From contig NC_067208.1 of the NCBI RefSeq assembly GCF_026262505.1, forward strand, positions 10,239,962 to 10,303,961: a stretch of DNA of 64,000 bases. Direction: 5' to 3'. Made by a program: the position numbers and the translations under genes. This DNA comes from Trichomonas vaginalis G3 (taxonomy: Eukaryota; Parabasalia; Trichomonadida; Trichomonadidae). The notes under the pieces were generated by a model, which worked only from the letters and a program-made list of their open reading frames with translations, ran no database searches and was not told the DNA's origin. How positions within the stretch are numbered: position 1 is the first letter of the stretch; every line of letters begins with the position of its first letter. This document shows positions 13,931 to 26,963 of this stretch, in pieces.

Positions 13931-16900
13931 TATCCTGTATGACTGTGTCCTGATCACACGATCAACAATGCAGTCTTGTCGGTCGAATTCTCGCAATCAG
14001 AATGTGTTTGCGAGAATTTGAACGAATCCGGGCACAATGCACTTGCAATGTATCCTGTATGACTGTGTCCTGATCACACGATGCAATGCAGTCTTTCGGT
14101 CGAATTCTCGCAATCAGAATGTGTTTGCGAGAATTTGAACGAATCCGGGCACAATGCACTTGCAATGTATCCTGTATGATGAACCAGATCACAATCTGCA
14201 TGCATCTTGTCGTCATTCTCGCAATCAGAATGTGTTTGCGAGAATTTGAACGAATCCGGGCACAATGCACTTGCAATGTATCCTGTATGACTGTGTCCTG
14301 ATCACACGATCAGACAATGCAGTCTTGTCGTCGAATTCTCGCAATCAGAATGTGTTTGCGAGAATTTGAACGAATCCGGGCACAATGCACTTGCAATGTA
14401 TCCTGTATGACTGTGTCCTGATCACACGATCAGACAATGCAGTCTTGTCGGTCGAATTCTCGCAATCAGAATGTGTTTGCGAGAATTTGAACGAATCCGG
14501 GCACAATGCACTTGCAATGTATCCTGTATGACTGTGTCCTGATCACACGATCAGACAATGCAGTCTTGTCGGTCGAATTCTCGCAATCAGAATGTGTTTG
14601 CGAGAATTTGAACGAATCCGGGCACAATGCACTTGCAATGTATCCTGTATGACTGTGTCCTGATCACACGATCAGACAATGCAGTCTTGTCGTCGAATTC
14701 TCGCAATCAGAATGTGTTTGCGAGAATTTGAACGAATCCGGGCACAATGCACTTGCAATGTATCCTGTATGACTGTGTCCTGATCACACGATCAGACAAT
14801 GCAGTCTTGTCGGTCGAATTCTCGCAATCAGAATGTGTTTGCGAGAATTTGAACGAATCCGGGCACAATGCACTTGCAATGTATCCTGTATGACTGTGTC
14901 CTGATCACACGATCAGACAATGCAGTCTTGTCGGTCGAATTCTCGCAATCAGAATGTGTTTGCGAGAATTTGAACGAATCCGGGCACAATGCACTTGCAA
15001 TGTATCCTGTATGATGTCCTGATCACATCAGCATGCATCTTTCGGTCGAATTCTCGCAATCAGAATGTGTTTGCGAGAATTTGAACGAATCCGGGCACAA
15101 TGCACTTGCAATGTATCCTGTATGACTGTGTCCTGATCACACGATCAGACAATGCAGTCTTGTCGGTCGAATTCTCGCAATCAGAATGTGTTTGCGAGAA
15201 TTTGAACGAATCCGGGCACAATGCACTTGCAATGTATCCTGTATGATGTCCTGATCACAATTGTCTGCATGCTCATCTTTCGTCGAATTCTCGCAATCAG
15301 AATGTGTTTGCGAGAATTTGAACGAATCCGGGCACAATGCACTTGCAATGTATCCTGTATGACTGTGTCCTGATCACACGATCAGACAATGCAGTCTTGT
15401 CGGTCGAATTCTCGCAATCAGAATGTGTTTGCGAGAATTTGAACGAATCCGGGCACAATGCACTTGCAATGTATCCTGTATGATGAACCTGATCACAACG
15501 TCTGCATGCAGTCTTGTCGTCATTCTCGCAATCAGAATGTGTTTGCGAGAATTTGAACGAATCCGGGCACAATGCACTTGCAATGTATCCTGTATGACTG
15601 TGTCCTGATCACACGATCAGACAATGCAGTCTTGTCGGTCGAATTCTCGCAATCAGAATGTGTTTGCGAGAATTTGAACGAATCCGGGCACAATGCACTT
15701 GCAATGTATCCTGTATGATAGAACCAGACACAATTGTCTGCATGCTCATCATTTCGCTCATATCTCGCAATCAGAATGTGTTTGCGAGAATTTGAACGAA
15801 TCCGGGCACAATGCACTTGCAATGTATCCTGTATGACTGTGTCCTGATCACACGATCAGACAATGCAGTCTTGTCGGTCGAATTCTCGCAATCAGAATGT
15901 GTTTGCGAGAATTTGAACGAATCCGGGCACAATGCACTTGCAATGTATCCTGTATGACTGTGTCCTGATCACACGATCAGACAATGCAGTCTTGTCGTCG
16001 AATTCTCGCAATCAGAATGTGTTTGCGAGAATTTGAACGAATCCGGGCACAATGCACTTGCAATGTATCCTGTATGATGAACCAGACACAATTGTCTGCA
16101 TGCTCTATCATTTCGTCATTCTCGCAATCAGAATGTGTTTGCGAGAATTTGAACGAATCCGGGCACAATGCACTTGCAATGTATCCTGTATGACTGTGTC
16201 CTGATCACACGATCAGACAATGCAGTCTTGTCGGTCGAATTCTCGCAATCAGAATGTGTTTGCGAGAATTTGAACGAATCCGGGCACAATGCACTTGCAA
16301 TGTATCCTGTATGATGAACAGACACAATTGTCTGCATGCTCATCATTTCGTCATATCTCGCAATCAGAATGTGTTTGCGAGAATTTGAACGAATCCGGGC
16401 ACAATGCACTTGCAATGTATCCTGTATGACTGTGTCCTGATCACACGATCAGACAATGCAGTCTTGTCGGTCGAATTCTCGCAATCAGAATGTGTTTGCG
16501 AGAATTTGAACGAATCCGGGCACAATGCACTTGCAATGTATCCTGTATGATGTCCTGATCACAATGTCTGCATGCTCAGTCTTGTCGTCGAATTCTCGCA
16601 ATCAGAATGTGTTTGCGAGAATTTGAACGAATCCGGGCACAATGCACTTGCAATGTATCCTGTATGACTGTGTCCTGATCACACGATCAGACAATGCAGT
16701 CTTGTCGGTCGAATTCTCGCAATCAGAATGTGTTTGCGAGAATTTGAACGAATCCGGGCACAATGCACTTGCAATGTATCCTGTATGATGTCCAGACACA
16801 ACGTCAGACATGCAGTCTTGTCTCATTCTCGCAATCAGAATGTGTTTGCGAGAATTTGAACGAATCCGGGCACAATGCACTTGCAATGTATCCTGTATGA

Positions 16901-19310
16901 CTGTGTCCTGATCACACGATCAGACAATGCAGTCTTGTCGTCGAATTCTCGCAATCAGAATGTGTTTGCGAGAATTTGAACGAATCCGGGCACAATGCAC
17001 TTGCAATGTATCCTGTATGATGAACAGACACAATGTCTGCATGCATCTTGTCGTCATTCTCGCAATCAGAATGTGTTTGCGAGAATTTGAACGAATCCGG
17101 GCACAATGCACTTGCAATGTATCCTGTATGACTGTGTCCTGATCACAGATCAGACATGCAGTCTTTCGGTCGAATTCTCGCAATCAGAATGTGTTTGCGA
17201 GAATTTGAACGAATCCGGGCACAATGCACTTGCAATGTATCCTGTATGATAGAACCAGACACAATCTGCATGCTCATCATTGTCGTCATTCTCGCAATCA
17301 GAATGTGTTTGCGAGAATTTGAACGAATCCGGGCACAATGCACTTGCAATGTATCCTGTATGATGTCCTGATCACAACGTCAGACAATTGCAGTCTTTCG
17401 TCGAATTCTCGCAATCAGAATGTGTTTGCGAGAATTTGAACGAATCCGGGCACAATGCACTTGCAATGTATCCTGTATGACTGTGTCCTGATCACACGAT
17501 CAGACAATGCAGTCTTGTCGGTCGAATTCTCGCAATCAGAATGTGTTTGCGAGAATTTGAACGAATCCGGGCACAATGCACTTGCAATGTATCCTGTATG
17601 ATGTCCTGACACATTGTCAGCATGCCAGTCTTGTCGTCATTCTCGCAATCAGAATGTGTTTGCGAGAATTTGAACGAATCCGGGCACAATGCACTTGCAA
17701 TGTATCCTGTATGATGTGTCCAGACACAATGTCTGCATGCTCATCATTGTCGTCATTCTCGCAATCAGAATGTGTTTGCGAGAATTTGAACGAATCCGGG
17801 CACAATGCACTTGCAATGTATCCTGTATGACTGTGTCCTGATCACACGATCAGACAATGCAGTCTTGTCGGTCGAATTCTCGCAATCAGAATGTGTTTGC
17901 GAGAATTTGAACGAATCCGGGCACAATGCACTTGCAATGTATCCTGTATGATGACCAGACACAGATCTGCATGCTCAGTCTTGTCGGTCGAATTCTCGCA
18001 ATCAGAATGTGTTTGCGAGAATTTGAACGAATCCGGGCACAATGCACTTGCAATGTATCCTGTATGACTGTGTCCTGATCACACGATCAGACAATGCAGT
18101 CTTGTCGGTCGAATTCTCGCAATCAGAATGTGTTTGCGAGAATTTGAACGAATCCGGGCACAATGCACTTGCAATGTATCCTGTATGATGAACCTGACAC
18201 AATTGTCATGCATTGCTCTATCTTTCGTCGAATTCTCGCAATCAGAATGTGTTTGCGAGAATTTGAACGAATCCGGGCACAATGCACTTGCAATGTATCC
18301 TGTATGACTGTGTCCTGATCACACGATCAGACAATGCAGTCTTGTCGGTCGAATTCTCGCAATCAGAATGTGTTTGCGAGAATTTGAACGAATCCGGGCA
18401 CAATGCACTTGCAATGTATCCTGTATGATGAACCAGACACAATGTCTCATTGCTCTATCTTTCGCTCATATCTCGCAATCAGAATGTGTTTGCGAGAATT
18501 TGAACGAATCCGGGCACAATGCACTTGCAATGTATCCTGTATGACTGTGTCCTGATCACACGATCAGACAATGCAGTCTTGTCGGTCGAATTCTCGCAAT
18601 CAGAATGTGTTTGCGAGAATTTGAACGAATCCGGGCACAATGCACTTGCAATGTATCCTGTATGACTGTGTCCTGATCACACGATCAGACAATGCAGTCT
18701 TGTCGGTCGAATTCTCGCAATCAGAATGTGTTTGCGAGAATTTGAACGAATCCGGGCACAATGCACTTGCAATGTATCCTGTATGATGTCCTGACACAAC
18801 GATCAGACAATGCAGTCTTGTCGTCGAATTCTCGCAATCAGAATGTGTTTGCGAGAATTTGAACGAATCCGGGCACAATGCACTTGCAATGTATCCTGTA
18901 TGACTGTGTCCTGATCACACGATCAGACAATGCAGTCTTGTCGGTCGAATTCTCGCAATCAGAATGTGTTTGCGAGAATTTGAACGAATCCGGGCACAAT
19001 GCACTTGCAATGTATCCTGTATGACTGTGTCCTGATCACACGATCAGACAATGCAGTCTTGTCGTCGAATTCTCGCAATCAGAATGTGTTTGCGAGAATT
19101 TGAACGAATCCGGGCACAATGCACTTGCAATGTATCCTGTATGATGTCCAGACACAATGTCTCAGCTCTATCTTTCGTCATTCTCGCAATCAGAATGTGT
19201 TTGCGAGAATTTGAACGAATCCGGGCACAATGCACTTGCAATGTATCCTGTATGACTGTGTCCTGATCACACGATCAGACAATGCAGTCTTGTCGGTCGA
19301 ATTCTCGCAA
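13931..19310. repeat. Satellite array, middle block with blended units
   Basis: The constant halves are identical from unit to unit, and A units are perfect or nearly so. Roughly every second unit from about 15.0 kb has a shortened variable half that mixes A and B (for example 15013-15050, 15481-15530, 16790-16830, 17590-17640). These look like merged consensus of A and B rather than a third monomer. No gene is supported. Confidence 0.95.
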
Positions 19311-22300
19311 TCAGAATGTGTTTGCGAGAATTTGAACGAATCCGGGCACAATGCACTTGCAATGTATCCTGTATGACTGTGTCCTGATCACACGATCAGA
19401 CAATGCAGTCTTGTCGGTCGAATTCTCGCAATCAGAATGTGTTTGCGAGAATTTGAACGAATCCGGGCACAATGCACTTGCAATGTATCCGGGGTATGAT
19501 AGAACCAGACACAATTGTCTGCATTGCTCTATCATTTCGCTCATATCCTCGCAATCAGAATGTGTTTGCGAGAATTTGAACGAATCCGGGCACAATGCAC
19601 TTGCAATGTATCCTGTATGACTGTGTCCTGATCACACGATCAGACAATGCAGTCTTGTCGGTCGAATTCTCGCAATCAGAATGTGTTTGCGAGAATTTGA
19701 ACGAATCCGGGCACAATGCACTTGCAATGTATCCTGTATGACTGTGTCCTGATCACACGATCAGACAATGCAGTCTTGTCGGTCGAATTCTCGCAATCAG
19801 AATGTGTTTGCGAGAATTTGAACGAATCCGGGCACAATGCACTTGCAATGTATCCGGGGTATGATAGAACCAGACACAATTGTCTGCATTGCTCTATCAT
19901 TTCGCTCATATCCTCGCAATCAGAATGTGTTTGCGAGAATTTGAACGAATCCGGGCACAATGCACTTGCAATGTATCCTGTATGACTGTGTCCTGATCAC
20001 ACGATCAGACAATGCAGTCTTGTCGGTCGAATTCTCGCAATCAGAATGTGTTTGCGAGAATTTGAACGAATCCGGGCACAATGCACTTGCAATGTATCCT
20101 GTATGACTGTGTCCTGATCACACGATCAGACAATGCAGTCTTGTCGGTCGAATTCTCGCAATCAGAATGTGTTTGCGAGAATTTGAACGAATCCGGGCAC
20201 AATGCACTTGCAATGTATCCTGTATGACTGTGTCCTGATCACACGATCAGACAATGCAGTCTTGTCGGTCGAATTCTCGCAATCAGAATGTGTTTGCGAG
20301 AATTTGAACGAATCCGGGCACAATGCACTTGCAATGTATCCTGTATGACTGTGTCCTGATCACACGATCAGACAATGCAGTCTTGTCGGTCGAATTCTCG
20401 CAATCAGAATGTGTTTGCGAGAATTTGAACGAATCCGGGCACAATGCACTTGCAATGTATCCGGGGTATGATAGAACCAGACACAATTGTCTGCATTGCT
20501 CTATCATTTCGCTCATATCCTCGCAATCAGAATGTGTTTGCGAGAATTTGAACGAATCCGGGCACAATGCACTTGCAATGTATCCGGGGTATGATAGAAC
20601 CAGACACAATTGTCTGCATTGCTCTATCATTTCGCTCATATCCTCGCAATCAGAATGTGTTTGCGAGAATTTGAACGAATCCGGGCACAATGCACTTGCA
20701 ATGTATCCTGTATGACTGTGTCCTGATCACACGATCAGACAATGCAGTCTTGTCGGTCGAATTCTCGCAATCAGAATGTGTTTGCGAGAATTTGAACGAA
20801 TCCGGGCACAATGCACTTGCAATGTATCCTGTATGACTGTGTCCTGATCACACGATCAGACAATGCAGTCTTGTCGGTCGAATTCTCGCAATCAGAATGT
20901 GTTTGCGAGAATTTGAACGAATCCGGGCACAATGCACTTGCAATGTATCCGGGGTATGATAGAACCAGACACAATTGTCTGCATTGCTCTATCATTTCGC
21001 TCATATCCTCGCAATCAGAATGTGTTTGCGAGAATTTGAACGAATCCGGGCACAATGCACTTGCAATGTATCCGGGGTATGATAGAACCAGACACAATTG
21101 TCTGCATTGCTCTATCATTTCGCTCATATCCTCGCAATCAGAATGTGTTTGCGAGAATTTGAACGAATCCGGGCACAATGCACTTGCAATGTATCCTGTA
21201 TGACTGTGTCCTGATCACACGATCAGACAATGCAGTCTTGTCGGTCGAATTCTCGCAATCAGAATGTGTTTGCGAGAATTTGAACGAATCCGGGCACAAT
21301 GCACTTGCAATGTATCCGTATGATGAACCAGATCACAATGTCTGCATTGCTCTTTCGCTCATATTCTCGCAATCAGAATGTGTTTGCGAGAATTTGAACG
21401 AATCCGGGCACAATGCACTTGCAATGTATCCTGTATGACTGTGTCCTGATCACACGATCAGACAATGCAGTCTTGTCGGTCGAATTCTCGCAATCAGAAT
21501 GTGTTTGCGAGAATTTGAACGAATCCGGGCACAATGCACTTGCAATGTATCCGGGTATGATAGAACCAGACACAATTGTCTGCATTGCTCTATCATTTCG
21601 CTCAATATCCTCGCAATCAGAATGTGTTTGCGAGAATTTGAACGAATCCGGGCACAATGCACTTGCAATGTATCCTGTATGACTGTGTCCTGATCACACG
21701 ATCAGACAATGCAGTCTTGTCGGTCGAATTCTCGCAATCAGAATGTGTTTGCGAGAATTTGAACGAATCCGGGCACAATGCACTTGCAATGTATCCGTAT
21801 GATGAACCAGACACAATTGTCTGCATGCTCTATCATTTCGCTCATATCCTCGCAATCAGAATGTGTTTGCGAGAATTTGAACGAATCCGGGCACAATGCA
21901 CTTGCAATGTATCCTGTATGACTGTGTCCTGATCACACGATCAGACAATGCAGTCTTGTCGGTCGAATTCTCGCAATCAGAATGTGTTTGCGAGAATTTG
22001 AACGAATCCGGGCACAATGCACTTGCAATGTATCCGGGGTATGATAGAACCAGACACAATTGTCTGCATTGCTCTATCATTTCGCTCATATCCTCGCAAT
22101 CAGAATGTGTTTGCGAGAATTTGAACGAATCCGGGCACAATGCACTTGCAATGTATCCGGGGTATGATACAACGACACAATGTCTGCATTGCTCTATCAT
22201 TTCGATATCTCGCAATCAGAATGTGTTTGCGAGAATTTGAACGAATCCGGGCACAATGCACTTGCAATGTATCCGGGGTATGATAGAACCAGACACAATT

Positions 22301-24370
22301 GTCTGCATTGCTCTATCATTTCGCTCATATCCTCGCAATCAGAATGTGTTTGCGAGAATTTGAACGAATCCGGGCACAATGCACTTGCAATGTATCCTGT
22401 ATGACTGTGTCCTGATCACACGATCAGACAATGCAGTCTTGTCGGTCGAATTCTCGCAATCAGAATGTGTTTGCGAGAATTTGAACGAATCCGGGCACAA
22501 TGCACTTGCAATGTATCCTGTATGACTGTGTCCTGATCACACGATCAGACAATGCAGTCTTGTCGGTCGAATTCTCGCAATCAGAATGTGTTTGCGAGAA
22601 TTTGAACGAATCCGGGCACAATGCACTTGCAATGTATCCGGGGTATGATAGAACCAGACACAATTGTCTGCATTGCTCTATCATTTCGCTCATATCCTCG
22701 CAATCAGAATGTGTTTGCGAGAATTTGAACGAATCCGGGCACAATGCACTTGCAATGTATCCTGTATGACTGTGTCCTGATCACACGATCAGACAATGCA
22801 GTCTTGTCGGTCGAATTCTCGCAATCAGAATGTGTTTGCGAGAATTTGAACGAATCCGGGCACAATGCACTTGCAATGTATCCTGTATGACTGTGTCCTG
22901 ATCACACGATCAGACAATGCAGTCTTGTCGGTCGAATTCTCGCAATCAGAATGTGTTTGCGAGAATTTGAACGAATCCGGGCACAATGCACTTGCAATGT
23001 ATCCTGTATGACTGTGTCCTGATCACACGATCAGACAATGCAGTCTTGTCGGTCGAATTCTCGCAATCAGAATGTGTTTGCGAGAATTTGAACGAATCCG
23101 GGCACAATGCACTTGCAATGTATCCTGTATGACTGTGTCCTGATCACACGATCAGACAATGCAGTCTTGTCGGTCGAATTCTCGCAATCAGAATGTGTTT
23201 GCGAGAATTTGAACGAATCCGGGCACAATGCACTTGCAATGTATCCTGTATGACTGTGTCCTGATCACACGATCAGACAATGCAGTCTTGTCGGTCGAAT
23301 TCTCGCAATCAGAATGTGTTTGCGAGAATTTGAACGAATCCGGGCACAATGCACTTGCAATGTATCCGGGGTATGATAGAACCAGACACAATTGTCTGCA
23401 TTGCTCTATCATTTCGCTCATATCCTCGCAATCAGAATGTGTTTGCGAGAATTTGAACGAATCCGGGCACAATGCACTTGCAATGTATCCTGTATGACTG
23501 TGTCCTGATCACACGATCAGACAATGCAGTCTTGTCGGTCGAATTCTCGCAATCAGAATGTGTTTGCGAGAATTTGAACGAATCCGGGCACAATGCACTT
23601 GCAATGTATCCGGGGTATGATAGAACCAGACACAATTGTCTGCATTGCTCTATCATTTCGCTCATATCCTCGCAATCAGAATGTGTTTGCGAGAATTTGA
23701 ACGAATCCGGGCACAATGCACTTGCAATGTATCCTGTATGACTGTGTCCTGATCACACGATCAGACAATGCAGTCTTGTCGGTCGAATTCTCGCAATCAG
23801 AATGTGTTTGCGAGAATTTGAACGAATCCGGGCACAATGCACTTGCAATGTATCCGGGGTATGATAGAACCAGACACAATTGTCTGCATTGCTCTATCAT
23901 TTCGCTCATATCCTCGCAATCAGAATGTGTTTGCGAGAATTTGAACGAATCCGGGCACAATGCACTTGCAATGTATCCGGGGTATGATAGAACCAGACAC
24001 AATTGTCTGCATTGCTCTATCATTTCGCTCATATCCTCGCAATCAGAATGTGTTTGCGAGAATTTGAACGAATCCGGGCACAATGCACTTGCAATGTATC
24101 CTGTATGACTGTGTCCTGATCACACGATCAGACAATGCAGTCTTGTCGGTCGAATTCTCGCAATCAGAATGTGTTTGCGAGAATTTGAACGAATCCGGGC
24201 ACAATGCACTTGCAATGTATCCGGGGTATGATAGAACCAGACACAATTGTCTGCATTGCTCTATCATTTCGCTCATATCCTCGCAATCAGAATGTGTTTG
24301 CGAGAATTTGAACGAATCCGGGCACAATGCACTTGCAATGTATCCGGGGTATGACAGAACCAGACACAAT
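19311..24370. repeat. Satellite array, homogeneous right block with A/B higher-order order
   Basis: Monomer A is 121 bp and monomer B 123 bp. They share 66 bp (from CTCGCAATCAG to GCAATGTATCC) and then differ for 55 bp (A) or 57 bp (B). Runs such as A-A-B give a 365-bp period (19311, 19676) and A-A-B-B a 488-bp period (20283, 20771). Units are almost all identical, implying recent homogenisation. The array stops abruptly inside a B unit near 24370 and passes into AT-rich unique DNA. Unit A is not a multiple of three, so the many short open frames here are not coding. Confidence 0.97.
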
Positions 24371-25184
24371 CCTCCTCATTTTACTTTCATATCTCTTTTA
24401 TTTTCTCTACTTAATATTAATAACTAAATATAAATAAATCTTCCAATATCATTTTCTTTATATTACCAATGTTAGAATATTTTCAACCTTAATATTGCAT
24501 TCATCATCAATATAAACAAAAAAATCTAAATCGAACGCACGACCTTTCTACTCTTCTTTACCGATATACTACAAAGCAATGGAATTTCCCAATCTATTTA
24601 TTCTATATAATCATTCATCAAAGATTGGTGATTCCCCCGTGATTTTGTGTATCTTCTTTCAATTTTCTCTCATCATTTACATTTTTTGCTTTTTTATTTT
24701 TTCATTTATATTCTATTACTAATATTTCTTCTATTCTACGATTTAGATTTTACATAAATACTTTTCTAATTCCAAATTTCTAATTTTATAAAAAATTCAT
24801 AAAATTTTCCGATCTTTTCCTCAGTGATTTTATATTTCATTTTCCTAAGTTACGTTTCCTTAGTTCTCATAACCGATATAATTCCCAATGGCCCCCTTAC
24901 GCACACACAGAGTTTCAAGCCAAAATCAATGTTAGATTTTTGTTGGACACCCTTTACACATATTAAAGATTTTTCATGAACTAGTTATCAATTCAATCTT
25001 ATGCTTTAATTGCTTCTTTTTTAAGTAGAAGAGGCATTTTACGAATAGTTTAAACAAGTTGACTTATATGTGTATATATGAATGCAGTTCTAATTTTTAA
25101 TAAATGGTTTCTAGTGGCATCAACAATTAGATAACAGAATGCTACATCATATACTAGAGTAAGAAAATTCTAAAATGATGATTA
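24371..25184. other. AT-rich spacer between satellite and first host gene
   Basis: About 800 bp of very AT-rich unique sequence. Apart from the tRNA-like remnant at 24518-24577, no gene, repeat or clear signal is seen. Its left end is the satellite boundary. Confidence 0.6.
24518..24577 (-). other. tRNA-like or Pol III promoter-like remnant
   Basis: On the minus strand TAGTATATCGGTA resembles a tRNA D-arm (A box). About 20 bases later GTCGTGCGTTCGATT resembles a T-arm (B box, GTTCGANTC), followed by a run of T. The part between is too short for an anticodon arm and the T stem does not pair well. It is therefore a decayed tRNA, a tRNA-derived short element or chance, not a working tRNA. Confidence 0.25.
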
Positions 25185-26603
25185 TTATATAATTTTTCCA
25201 AAGAATTCAAAATGATCTGTCAACAAACCACCAGAACTATGAATGGATTTTAATCTAAATCTGATATAACGATAAAATGGTGATTGAGAACAAAACCATG
25301 TATGAACTTTATCGTTCCCACCCATTTCGGTGTTGTTTGGCTTATCATCAATCATTTCCCATTGAGTAAAATCATTACTTCCTTCTATTGCAAAATCTAC
25401 AGGATACTCCCAATAACTCTCTCCATCGCGCGATTTAATTGTATAAGCAGAAAGAGAAACTTTTTTATCCTTGAAATCAAATGAAACTGAATTGTTTGCT
25501 ATTTCTTTCAAATACCATTGATGATTTTTCTTTGTATATTCAAATAAATCAGAATTATTTCCACCGTTTCCTTGTGATGTTGAAACAGATACTGCACCAC
25601 AATCAAGCGGATTTTGACCATTGTTTCTCATTCTTAAATAAGAAAATATTCCATCGTATGGATTTCCAGAATAATTATGAGTTGCCAGTATTTCATTTTC
25701 TTTTCTCAGTTTATCTATTTCTTGTTTTGAAACTTCTGTTTCTTTTCTCAGCTTATCTATCTCCTGTTTTGAAATTTCTGTTTCTTTTCTCAGCTTATCT
25801 ATCTCCTGTTTTGAAATTTCTGTTTCTTTTCTCAGCTTATCATTTTCTTGTTTTGAAAAATGACATTCATGAGTAATTGTTGGGAGATAAGATATGATGT
25901 ATTGAGAAATTGTCTCATCTGTAATCTTTGCTTTTATATAGCAATTGACAATTCTGATCTTTGTTTCGATAAACAATTTTGAACAATCAATATTAAGAAT
26001 CAAATTGAAGAATAATGAATTACTTTCAATTAAAGAAGAAATAAATTCATTAAAATCTAATGATTGTTTGAGGCAGGATCTGATAATATTCTCTGCAAAA
26101 TTATATCCTAAATAATTACACACTTCAACTAACTTTGGTACTCCAATGTTAGCAATGTTTTGTGAAACAAATGTAATAAATTCATCTTTGTAATCGCAAT
26201 ACTTGCAATAAATAATGTTCTTGTCGAAGTTTTCTAGTGAAAAGTTAGAAAGTTCGAATTTTTCATAATAAAATTCAATTAAATCCTGACATTCAATTGA
26301 AAGAGCAAATTGAAATAAATCAGTATTAATGCTATCGGTCAAATTATTGTTTGTTAATTGACCAAGAAAAAGATCTTCAAGAATTTCATATGTTTTCTGA
26401 TCTTTGATGCTGCAATTGAATGCATATTTATTGGAAACATTCCCACGGTATAAATCATTCTTAACTTTATTACTAATACATGAAAGAAAGATAAAATTTG
26501 ATTTAAAGTTTTTATTGTTAATTCTGATATCGATAGGATAAGCCCAAACTCCGGGAAGTGTTGCAACATTCTCAGCTAGTTTCTCCCATTTGATTCTAGG
26601 CAT
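25185..26603 (-). CDS. Coiled-coil protein with C-terminal F5/8 type C (discoidin-like) domain
   Basis: A 472-residue soluble protein with no signal peptide or membrane segment. Residues 1-240 are helical and resemble the BTB/BACK-like N-terminal region common in trichomonad proteins (similarity by eye only). Residues about 248-305 are a coiled coil of four near-identical 14-residue repeats (KQEIDKLRKETEIS), encoded by nearly identical 42-bp DNA repeats at 25690-25860. Residues about 310-472 resemble an F5/8C/discoidin sandwich: hydrophobic strands, W-EYPVDFAIEGSND and YRYIRFRL close to the end. Such domains bind sugars, lipids or proteins; here the protein would be intracellular and the ligand is unknown. 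The start is the first in-frame ATG. It is the first gene beyond the satellite and lies on the same strand as the next two genes, but they are far enough apart to be transcribed separately. Confidence 0.8.
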   Translation of the reverse strand: MPRIKWEKLAENVATLPGVWAYPIDIRINNKNFKSNFIFLSCISNKVKNDLYRGNVSNKYAFNCSIKDQKTYEILEDLFLGQLTNNNLTDSINTDLFQFALSIECQDLIEFYYEKFELSNFSLENFDKNIIYCKYCDYKDEFITFVSQNIANIGVPKLVEVCNYLGYNFAENIIRSCLKQSLDFNEFISSLIESNSLFFNLILNIDCSKLFIETKIRIVNCYIKAKITDETISQYIISYLPTITHECHFSKQENDKLRKETEISKQEIDKLRKETEISKQEIDKLRKETEVSKQEIDKLRKENEILATHNYSGNPYDGIFSYLRMRNNGQNPLDCGAVSVSTSQGNGGNNSDLFEYTKKNHQWYLKEIANNSVSFDFKDKKVSLSAYTIKSRDGESYWEYPVDFAIEGSNDFTQWEMIDDKPNNTEMGGNDKVHTWFCSQSPFYRYIRFRLKSIHSSGGLLTDHFEFFGKII

Positions 26604-26776
26604 AGGAAATGATTTTTGTTTATTGTCAAATTTTTCCTTGACTCATATAGAATAAAGAAGACAATCCATGTGTAGCAGGAAATAAAGGTTTCTTCATAGA
26701 ATGTAATTCTAAGGTTTATTTTTTGCAACACCGAAATTTAATTTGAAAATTCAAAGAGAAAGCGCACGTTGTAGAT

Positions 26777-26926
26777 ATGGCGATAGACAAAAAAGTTACA
26801 AACATCATGCTTAAACATATTCATAGAATGAATCGATCTAGAAATGGTTATTATGTATTTGCAAGAAATAAACGTAAAAGAAACATTTTTTACAAAAATA
26901 AAATCAATCAAAATGGAAATCTATGA
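26777..26926 (+). CDS. Possible small basic protein, 49 residues
   Basis: A complete open frame in the 360-bp spacer between the F5/8C gene and the DI-x-G-A-x-P gene, on the opposite strand. The product is Lys/Arg/Asn-rich (FARNKRKRNIFYKNK) with no recognised family. It could be chance in AT-rich DNA; nothing else supports it. Confidence 0.2.
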   Translation: MAIDKKVTNIMLKHIHRMNRSRNGYYVFARNKRKRNIFYKNKINQNGNL

Positions 26927-26963
26927 CACTAAAACAAAGAAATAATAACAAAATAAAATTGTT

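Noticed and set aside
7403-24370. Many short open frames on both strands of the satellite, some over 100 residues and repeated identically
   Set aside because: They arise from the repeat itself. Monomer A (121 bp) shifts the frame, ends vary with the A/B order, and both strands are equally open. Nothing indicates coding.
7403-24370. CRISPR array (constant and variable parts alternating)
   Set aside because: The variable halves are only two recurring sequences, not unique spacers. Units are over 120 bp, no cas genes are near and the genome is eukaryotic.
7403-24370. 5S rRNA or other tandem RNA genes, suggested by the roughly 120-bp unit
   Set aside because: The unit size is similar, but no conserved 5S sequence blocks or internal A/C boxes are recognisable in the unit.
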